Assembly (NCBI GenBank): GCA_001643535.1
Contig: LXTG01000080.1
Location: 1-12,965, forward strand
Direction of reading: 5' to 3'
Origin: a candidate division NC10 bacterium SPGG6
Lineage (GTDB): Bacteria > Methylomirabilota > Methylomirabilia > Methylomirabilales > CSP1-5
Length of the DNA: 12,965 nt
Shown one piece after another: positions 6,681 to 11,999 of this stretch; positions within the stretch are counted from its first letter, which is position 1; every line of letters starts with the position of its first letter. Below the pieces are notes generated by a model. It did no database searches. It was given only the letters and a program-made list of their open reading frames with translations, and was not told where the DNA came from. Made by a program: the position numbers and the translations under genes.

Positions 6681-7643
6681 ATGGAACCGTGCACTACGGC
6701 CGTGGAGGGGGTTCGGGTGGGGCATGCCAGCGATCTTCATGCGTGCACCGGCTGCACCGTTATCCTCTGTGAGCGGGGAGCCGTTGGGGGGGTGGACGTC
6801 CGGGGTTGGGCCTCGGGGACCCGTGAGATCGACGCCCTGGCTCCGCATCATCTGGTGGACAAGGTCCACGGCCTGCTCCTGGCAGGGGGGTCGGCCTTTG
6901 GCCTCGAGGCAGCCGCCGGGGTCATGCGGTACCTGGAGGAGCGAGGCATTGGCTTTGATGTGGGGGTGACGAAGGTCCCCATTGTCCCCAGTGCGATCCT
7001 CTTTGACTTGAAGATTGGGGATTTCCGGACTCGTCCCGATGCGGCCATGGGGTACCGAGCTTGTGCGGCGGCTGTGGAGGAGGGGGCGGACGAGGGGAGT
7101 GTCGGCGTCGGGACGGGGGCTACGGTGGGAAAGCTTTTCGGCGTCCGGCACGCGATGAAGGGTGGTGTGGGGATGGCGAGCGTGGAGCTTCCCGGGGGGC
7201 TGAGGGTTTGGGCGTTAGCCGCCGTGAACGCCTTCGGCGATGTTCGGGATCCCTCGACAGGGGATATTGTCGCGGGGGCCCGGGACCCGGCTTCGGGAAG
7301 GCTGGCGAATACTGTGCTGCAAATGAAACAGGGTCGCCTCCGACGGAGCTTCCATGGTGAGAGCACCACGTTAGCTGTGATTGCGACAAATGGCCGTCTG
7401 ACCAAGGGGGAGGCGATCCTGGTGGCCCGCATGGGGCAGGGGGGACTGGCCCGAACGATCTCCCCTGTTCACACCGCCTTTGATGGGGATGTCATCTTCG
7501 CCTTAGCAACGGGACAGGTAGAAGGCGACGTCAATCTGGTGGGGCAGGTCGGGGCTGAGATGGTGGCCGCCGCTATCCTGCGGGCCATCATGACTGCTAC
7601 AAGCCTTGGGGGCGTTCCTGCCTATCGAGAGTTGCACCCCTGA
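6681..7643 (+). CDS. P1 family (S58, DmpA/NylC-like) peptidase (320 aa)
   Basis: Member of the family of self-processing N-terminal-nucleophile aminopeptidases and amidases that includes DmpA (D-aminopeptidase) and NylC (nylon-oligomer hydrolase). Recognisable family segments: VRVGHASD at 11-18, the LLLAGGSAFGL loop at 65-75, GVGTGATVGK at 142-151 and the STTLAVIATN segment at 228-237. In the family the precursor is cut just before the catalytic Ser or Thr, which lies in this last segment; T229 or T230 is the likely nucleophile, inferred by alignment to memory. The ATG at 6681 follows AAGGAGGGG closely. No signal peptide is seen, so it is probably cytoplasmic. The substrate is unknown. It stands alone, divergent from hsp20 and convergent with tatA. 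Confidence 0.88.
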   Translation: MEPCTTAVEGVRVGHASDLHACTGCTVILCERGAVGGVDVRGWASGTREIDALAPHHLVDKVHGLLLAGGSAFGLEAAAGVMRYLEERGIGFDVGVTKVPIVPSAILFDLKIGDFRTRPDAAMGYRACAAAVEEGADEGSVGVGTGATVGKLFGVRHAMKGGVGMASVELPGGLRVWALAAVNAFGDVRDPSTGDIVAGARDPASGRLANTVLQMKQGRLRRSFHGESTTLAVIATNGRLTKGEAILVARMGQGGLARTISPVHTAFDGDVIFALATGQVEGDVNLVGQVGAEMVAAAILRAIMTATSLGGVPAYRELHP

Positions 7644-7649
7644 AAGTTT

Positions 7650-7687
7650 CCCGGGCACCAGTCCGAAAGATCTTTCCTGCTACCGGG
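7650..7687. terminator. Imperfect hairpin between convergent peptidase and tatA genes
   Basis: CCCGG (7650-7654) pairs with CCGGG (7683-7687), and CAG with CTG. The core is the palindrome GAAAGATCTTTC (7665-7676). It begins 7 bases after the peptidase stop, where a terminator is expected, but only a few T residues follow. A bidirectional role is possible. Confidence 0.4.
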
Positions 7688-7756
7688 CTTCGTCTGGATC
7701 GAAAGGATTGTAAGACTTCCGAGGGGATTTGATGGGCTGCGGGGGGATTGGCGGCA

Positions 7757-7963
7757 CTAGGTCTTTTGTTCCTCGGCCTTCTCTTCGCTCCCTTTACTCT
7801 CCTTTGGGGTGACGTCAATGGCCTCCTTGCCAGTAGTGGCGTCTTTGAAGCCCCGGATGGCTTTCCCTAGGCCACTGCCGATCTCGGGGAGGCGGTTGGC
7901 CCCAAAGACGATCAGGACGATGAAAAGAATTACCAGAAGCTCTGGAATGCCTAGTCCGAACAT
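7757..7963 (-). CDS. tatA: Sec-independent protein translocase subunit TatA (68 aa)
   Basis: Forms the protein-conducting component of the twin-arginine translocation system, which exports folded, often cofactor-bearing proteins. The layout is typical: short periplasmic start, one membrane helix (about residues 5-20, PELLVILFIVLIVFG), hinge FG followed by the amphipathic helix with RLPEIGSGLGKAIRGFK, and a charged tail. Length is normal for TatA and short for TatB. The ATG at 7963 has AGGAG 6-7 bases upstream; the in-frame start 14 codons earlier adds a basic extension untypical of the family. It has its own promoter and is not beside tatBC. Its neighbours selB and the fdhD remnant suggest a link to exported formate-dehydrogenase-type enzymes, an inference from context. 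Confidence 0.93.
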   Translation of the reverse strand: MFGLGIPELLVILFIVLIVFGANRLPEIGSGLGKAIRGFKDATTGKEAIDVTPKESKGSEEKAEEQKT

Positions 7964-8020
7964 CTTGTCTCCTGCCCTCAGACGCCGGCGAGCCCATTTT
8001 GCCACGCCTATCCGGGCTTC

Positions 8021-8049
8021 AGCATCGTATATTTGCCCCCTCCTGTCAA
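8021..8049 (-). promoter_or_regulatory. Promoter of tatA
   Basis: Minus strand: a perfect TTGACA (8049-8044), 17 bases, then GATGCT (8026-8021), a weak -10. Start near 8014, about 50 bases before the tatA ATG. This separates tatA from the upstream selB transcript. Confidence 0.5.
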
Positions 8050-8122
8050 CCGAAAACTGGGAAATGGTCTAGCGACCAGAGATCATCGTGACGGCAAATG
8101 GTTCGTCGTTTTCTGTAAGCGT

Positions 8123-8136
8123 GACGCTCGGGCGTC
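8123..8136 (-). terminator. Small hairpin just after selB
   Basis: GACGC, a 4-base loop and GCGTC form a perfect 5-bp stem 3 bases beyond the selB stop. On the minus strand no T-run follows, so this is a weak candidate. Confidence 0.25.
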
Positions 8137-8139
8137 GTC

Positions 8140-10053
8140 CTACTGGCCGTAGAGCACGCGTTCATCCCCTGCCCGCCTGGTGAGCTTGACCTGGTCGAAA
8201 TGCTCCAGGTAGGGAATAGCGTGTTTCCGGGTAATACCGAGCAGATCCTTGAAGGTGGGGACAGAGATCGAGGATTGTTGCGCCAGGTGGGCGAGGAGGA
8301 GGGCCTTTGCCTGCTCGTAAGCGTCGCGATGAAGGTAGAGGTCATCCTTGATCTTGATGAGGATGCCCTGCTCGACCAGACGGAAAAAGACCGCCTGGAC
8401 CACCTTCCGGTCGGCACCCGCTTCCTTGAAGGCCACGTCCGTCGTCGGTGGCTGGAGTGCGGCCGCGCGGTAGAGGGTTTCGAGGCGTTCCGTGAGGGCT
8501 GACTCTACAGGCGAGAGTTGGGGCCGGTGTGCCGTGAGGCGGACTCGGTCCCGGTCTTGGGCCACCTCTTCCCCCTTCGTGAGGTCACTCAGGACTTGGG
8601 CGAAGAGGGGCGGGGTGACACCCCTCGCCAGTCGACTCCGGAGCTCCTCCTTGGAGATCCCTTCTCGGAGGGGGTGCTGGGCGTGGAACTGCCTGAGCAG
8701 GCTCAGGATTGTCCCCCGTAAGTCCTCATAAACCTCCCGATGGAGGTAGGCCTCTCCCTCCCTTGCCTTGAGCACAATAATCTTCCCGGCTGTCAGGAGA
8801 TCTCGAAGTTGCTCTTCGAGGACGTCGGGGTCGAGATTGGCCAGGGACCGGAGCGTGGGGAGAGAGGGGGGGGAGGTACCGCTACCCTTCAACAGCTCCA
8901 GGAGACGATCCCGAGACGAGCCGCGCTCCAGGATCTTGAGGTGGGCCACCACCTCGGGGCGCCTCCGTCTCTTGAGGGAAGGATAGGGATCGAGGATGAT
9001 CCCTCCGCCGACCGTGGTGGCCGGGGAGTAACTCCGGAGGACATACCGATCCTGGAACATGGCGGCGGTGGGCCGCTCGAGACGGAGATGGGCATACGCC
9101 TCCTCCCCTGGATTCACCTTTTCGCGATCCAGGAGAATGACCCGGGCCAGGATCTCGGCCGTCCCGAGGTGGAAACGGACTCGTGCACGGTTGACCAGGG
9201 GCTTGGGTGCATCCGGCAGGAGGGCGAGGGTCGCCTCGAGAGATGTGCTGACGCGGAGGGTATCGGGGAGGCAGAGGAGATCGCCCCGCTCGATCTGATC
9301 CGTCTCGAGCCCGGGGAGGTTGACCGCCGTCCTCTGGCCCGCCGATGTCCGTTCCACGTTCTCGTTATGGATCTGGAGCCGTCGGACCCGGGAGCGCAGG
9401 TCTTTCGGGAGGACCGCCACCTCGTCGCCGATGGCGAGGGAGCCTGTCCACAGGGTACCGGTCACGACGGTACCGAAGCCCCGGATGGTGAAGATGCGGT
9501 CGATCGGAAGGCGGACGATCCCGTCTCCTCGCTTCGGATGGGTCTCGGCACTGAGGCTCGCCAGCGCGTCACGGAGTTCAGCGAGCCCCTCGCCGTTGAC
9601 CGCAGAGACCGGTAAGATGGGCGCCTCCTGGAGGAACGTTCCCGCCAGAAAGGTTCGGATCTCCTCCGTAGCGAGCTCAAGCCACTCCGGGTCCACCAGG
9701 TCCCTCTTGGTAAGTGCGACGAGCCCTCGGCGGATGCCCAGGAGCTCGCAGATGTGGAGATGCTCCCGGGTCTGGGGCATCACCCCTTCGTCGGCCGCGA
9801 TGACCAGGATCACCAGATCGATCCCCCCCACGCCGGCCAGCATCGTTTTGACGAAGCGTTCGTGGCCGGGCACATCCACAATTCCTAGGGTGATCCCCTC
9901 CCCGAGGTGCAGGAAGGCAAAGCCAAGCTCGATGGAGATGCCCCGCTCTTTCTCCTCTTTGAGCCGGTCGGTGTCGATACCGCTGAGGGCCTTGACCAGG
10001 GCGGTCTTGCCGTGGTCGATATGGCCGGCCGTGCCGATAATGATGTGCTTCAT
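8140..10053 (-). CDS. selB: Selenocysteine-specific elongation factor SelB (637 aa)
   Basis: GTPase that binds Sec-tRNA-Sec and the SECIS hairpin of selenoprotein mRNAs and brings them to the ribosome at UGA. The N-terminal GTPase domain shows G1 GHIDHGKT (10-17), the switch segment RGISIELGF (37-45), G3 DVPGHE (60-65) and G4 TKRD (115-118). EF-Tu-like beta-barrel domains follow (about 175-370), and the C-terminal half (about 380-637) matches the winged-helix repeats that bind SECIS, ending HFDQVKLTRRAGDERVL, typical of the family. Length is normal. ATG 10053 has only a modest AGGA upstream. A good promoter lies 60-90 bases upstream. The partner tRNA gene, selC, is at 2425-2519. The genes for selenocysteine synthesis (selA, selD) must lie elsewhere. 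Confidence 0.97.
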   Translation of the reverse strand: MKHIIIGTAGHIDHGKTALVKALSGIDTDRLKEEKERGISIELGFAFLHLGEGITLGIVDVPGHERFVKTMLAGVGGIDLVILVIAADEGVMPQTREHLHICELLGIRRGLVALTKRDLVDPEWLELATEEIRTFLAGTFLQEAPILPVSAVNGEGLAELRDALASLSAETHPKRGDGIVRLPIDRIFTIRGFGTVVTGTLWTGSLAIGDEVAVLPKDLRSRVRRLQIHNENVERTSAGQRTAVNLPGLETDQIERGDLLCLPDTLRVSTSLEATLALLPDAPKPLVNRARVRFHLGTAEILARVILLDREKVNPGEEAYAHLRLERPTAAMFQDRYVLRSYSPATTVGGGIILDPYPSLKRRRRPEVVAHLKILERGSSRDRLLELLKGSGTSPPSLPTLRSLANLDPDVLEEQLRDLLTAGKIIVLKAREGEAYLHREVYEDLRGTILSLLRQFHAQHPLREGISKEELRSRLARGVTPPLFAQVLSDLTKGEEVAQDRDRVRLTAHRPQLSPVESALTERLETLYRAAALQPPTTDVAFKEAGADRKVVQAVFFRLVEQGILIKIKDDLYLHRDAYEQAKALLLAHLAQQSSISVPTFKDLLGITRKHAIPYLEHFDQVKLTRRAGDERVLYGQ

Positions 10054-10113
10054 GAAAGGGTCCTACAGACGTCGGGGACTACGACAAATTCACGCAACTC
10101 CATGGTCACCAAA

Positions 10114-10142
10114 ATTATACGGAGCTACGGTCGAAACCTCAA
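10114..10142 (-). promoter_or_regulatory. Promoter of selB
   Basis: Minus strand: TTGAGG (10142-10137), 17 bases, perfect TATAAT (10119-10114). Start near 10107 gives a leader of about 54 bases. This makes selB independent of the fdhD remnant upstream. Confidence 0.7.
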
Positions 10143-10210
10143 TGAGTTTCCTGGGAGCGGATGCGGCTGCTGCACAGGAAGGGTTTAGACTGGGTCAGGG
10201 GGAGGACGGA

Positions 10211-10549
10211 TTATCGGGCGGGGACCGGCTCGGCCGCGGGCGTGTACAGGATCCGCTCCGGGTGGGTGTAGAGATTGAAACCATCCCCTCGGGCGTAGCC
10301 GATCAGGGTAACCCCCAGCTGTTTTGCCCCTTCGATCGCAAGGGAAGTCGGAGAGGTCCGCGAGATGATGAAGGGAGTCCCCATGTGGGCTCCTTTGCGG
10401 AGCATCTCTGAGGAGATTCGCCCCGTGCTCAAGAGCAATCGCCCGCGGGTTGGGATCTGGCTGAGCAGTGCCTCCCCCATGATCTTGTCCAAGGCGTTGT
10501 GCCGGCCCACATCCTCGGCCACGATGAGCAGCTTCTCGCCGTCGGGTCT
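10211..10549 (-). pseudogene. fdhD: fdhD, 3' part only
   Basis: FdhD carries sulfur to the molybdenum cofactor of formate dehydrogenases. Only about the last 105-110 residues remain: EDVGRHNALDK near the start (a family hallmark), then LLLSTGRISSEM, KGAHMGTPFIISR and LIGYARGDGFNLYTHPERI. Intact FdhD is about 260-280 residues, and the missing part includes the CxxC needed for sulfur transfer. Homology begins near 10549-10543. Upstream in this frame there is open sequence without FdhD similarity, and the only start in the remnant is GTG at 10522, inside a conserved segment. The 5' half is replaced by the small membrane-protein ORF in another frame. One missing base near 10543-10546 would join the two frames. 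Deletion, fusion with a frameshift, or a misassembly are all possible. Confidence 0.8.
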
Positions 10550-10695
10550 AGGAGGCGCTCCCGGTAAAAGATCGCCGTATAGAGAACGAGGGCCAGCACG
10601 ACGATGCCTAAACCGATCCCGAGGTAATTGGCAAGCTCGACGGCGGTAAGCGGCTGATGGGGGGGAACGCCGGGAGTAAGCTCCACTCGGGACAT
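10429..10695 (-). CDS. Small one-helix membrane protein running out of frame into fdhD (88 aa as read)
   Basis: ATG 10695 has GGGAG 6 bases upstream and a promoter at 10738-10766, so initiation looks real. Residues 1-22 are polar (MSRVELTPGVPPHQPL), residues 23-43 form a membrane helix (YLGIGLGIVVLALVLYTAIFY), followed by RERLLD. From about residue 51 on, the reading is the wrong frame of the fdhD remnant (rich in Ser, Arg and Trp), so the true C-terminus is lost or was originally short. I do not recognise the family. Single-helix proteins of this kind often accompany membrane redox enzymes. If one base is missing at 10543-10546, the product would be a membrane-anchored FdhD C-terminal fragment. 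Confidence 0.5.
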   Translation of the reverse strand: MSRVELTPGVPPHQPLTAVELANYLGIGLGIVVLALVLYTAIFYRERLLDPTARSCSSWPRMWAGTTPWTRSWGRHCSARSQPAGDCS

Positions 10696-10716
10696 GATCG
10701 TCTCCCGTGGCATCAT

Positions 10717-10814
10717 CACCCTAAGATCTCGCTGTTCATACTAAGGCAGAGCAGAGGACTTGTCTATGCTGCCCCCCGACATGCCCCGCGCTATCCCACT
10801 AGGACCTTAGGGTG
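10717..10814. repeat. 9-bp perfect inverted repeat flanking a promoter
   Basis: CACCCTAAG at 10717-10725 and CTTAGGGTG at 10806-10814 are exact complements 80 bases apart. The predicted promoter of the small membrane protein lies between them. An internal GGC/AGCA against TGCT/GCC dyad (about 10745-10773) also exists. They could be two operator sites or ends of an inserted segment. Confidence 0.5.
10738..10766 (-). promoter_or_regulatory. Promoter of the small membrane protein ORF
   Basis: Minus strand: TAGACA (10766-10761, five of six), 17 bases, TAGTAT (10743-10738, four of six). Start near 10731, about 36 bases before ATG 10695. Confidence 0.5.
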
Positions 10815-10855
10815 CAGATACAAGAAGGTGAGGGGAACCGAATCGCCAAGAACGC

Positions 10856-10990
10856 ATGCCTGACACGACCACACGCTCAGGTCTCCCCGGCGGCCTCGAG
10901 GCCAACTTTAGAAAAGAATCGTATCTGGATGCAGTCCGGAAAGCCAAGGAGTACATCGCCGCCGGGGACATTTACCACTTCGAGCTGTGA
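10856..10990 (+). pseudogene. Internal fragment of a chorismate-utilising synthase gene (trpE/pabB family)
   Basis: The 44-residue reading contains NFRKESYLDAVRKAKEYI followed by AAGDIY. This closely matches the conserved start of the chorismate-binding domain of anthranilate synthase component I and aminodeoxychorismate synthase (family pattern SNF...Y..AV..AKEYI.AGDI(F/Y)Q). After GDIY the expected Q-x-x-LSQRF is lost, the reading diverges to HFEL and stops at TGA 10988-10990. Everything before the NF segment lacks similarity, and an in-frame TGA at 10829 precedes it. There is no ribosome site at a proper distance from ATG 10856. Intact enzymes have about 450-500 residues, so this is a remnant broken on both sides, convergent with the peroxiredoxin gene. 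Confidence 0.6.
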
Positions 10991-11023
10991 GAACGGGTCC
11001 CGAACCCACCCCGTGGGCATCAA

Positions 11024-11947
11024 TCAGCCCCTGGCCAGCCGCTGACGAACGATCTCCGCGAAATCAGCACCGCTCTCTTCCGAGGACTCCACGACTTTGC
11101 GAAAGCCGTCCCAGTCCAGAGCTAGGAGCTCTAGGGACGACTTGGCCCGGACCGCTGCCGTGCGGCGGGCCTCGGTGAGCAGACCGATCTCGCCGAAGTA
11201 ATCTCCGGGTTCGAGGATCGTCAGCGTCTTCTCCTCACCCCCGGGAAGGCGGCGGAACACCTCGGCCTCACCCGACACGAGGATGTAGAAGCTGTCAGGG
11301 GAGTCACCTTCGTTGAACACCATATCGCCAGCGGCGTATTTGACCGTCTGGAGCTTTTGCGTGGTCTCCGCCAGCACCTTACGAGAGAGGCGCGGCAAAG
11401 CCTTGGCTAGCCACTCGTCGTAGCTGGTCAGGGTGGACTGGCCGGGCTGCCATCCCACCGGGCACAGCTCGCCGGTGCGCAGGGCTTGGAGGACCCGCAG
11501 CGTTTCGTTGACGTTGCGACCCACGTCCAGCTCGTTGAGGGTGATGTGCCGAACGATCCCCTCGGGGTCGATGATGAACGTTCCGCGAATCGCCGCGCCG
11601 CCCTCCAGCAGCACCCCGAAGTCCCGGCTGACCTGATGGGAGGTATCGGCGAGCACCGGGTATTCGACCTCGAGGAGCTGGTGGTGGGACTCGAACCACG
11701 CCTTGTGACTGTAGAAGCTGTCGGTGCTGGCCCCGATAATGACCGCGCCCTCGCGCTCGAACTCCCGTTGCAGTGCGCCGAAGGAGGCGATCTCGGTGGG
11801 GCAGATGAAGGTGAAGTCCCGTGGGTAGAAGAATAGGACCACCCACTTTCCGCGATACTCGGAGAGGTTCAGTCGGCGCGGCCCATGGGCGCCACGCACC
11901 CAGGCGTCGCCTTCTACTTCGGGGGCCGGTTTTCCGATGCGAATCAT
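11024..11947 (-). CDS. Peroxiredoxin fused to a cyclic-nucleotide-binding domain (307 aa)
   Basis: Two domains. Residues 1-172 are a typical 2-Cys peroxiredoxin (AhpC/Prx1 type) that reduces peroxides: peroxidatic C49 in FTFICPTE, the conserved R-x-T-F-I-I-D (121-127), and resolving C162 in GELCPVGW. Residues 185-305 are a cyclic-nucleotide-binding domain of the CRP/PKA type: GDMVFNEGD, YILVSGEAEVF and the phosphate-binding cassette FGEIGLLTEARRTAAV (251-266) with E253 and R262. No DNA-binding domain follows. ATG 11947 has GGGAGGA 6 bases upstream; an in-frame extension reaching back through the end of the cyclase gene to 12097 is not needed. It follows the cyclase gene after 52 bases on the same strand, so it is probably co-transcribed. 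Inferred role: peroxidase whose activity or oligomer state responds to the nucleotide made by its neighbour. Confidence 0.93.
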   Translation of the reverse strand: MIRIGKPAPEVEGDAWVRGAHGPRRLNLSEYRGKWVVLFFYPRDFTFICPTEIASFGALQREFEREGAVIIGASTDSFYSHKAWFESHHQLLEVEYPVLADTSHQVSRDFGVLLEGGAAIRGTFIIDPEGIVRHITLNELDVGRNVNETLRVLQALRTGELCPVGWQPGQSTLTSYDEWLAKALPRLSRKVLAETTQKLQTVKYAAGDMVFNEGDSPDSFYILVSGEAEVFRRLPGGEEKTLTILEPGDYFGEIGLLTEARRTAAVRAKSSLELLALDWDGFRKVVESSEESGADFAEIVRQRLARG

Positions 11948-11999
11948 CACGATTCCTCCCTCTCGGTGGAGCCTGGCTGATCCAGGCACGACGGGCCAT

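Noticed and set aside
10054..10210. SECIS element or regulatory RNA between selB and fdhD
   Set aside because: Only a clear promoter for selB was found; no stable apical stem-loop of SECIS type is evident by eye.
9320..10411. 363-residue plus-strand open frame across selB and fdhD
   Set aside because: Very rich in Ser, Arg and Pro, opposite selB whose reading is unmistakable; crosses the selB promoter.
10856..11023. Reading the TGA at 10988 as selenocysteine in the trpE-like ORF
   Set aside because: Sequence after the TGA shows no similarity to the family and no SECIS-like hairpin placed suitably; chorismate enzymes are not selenoproteins.
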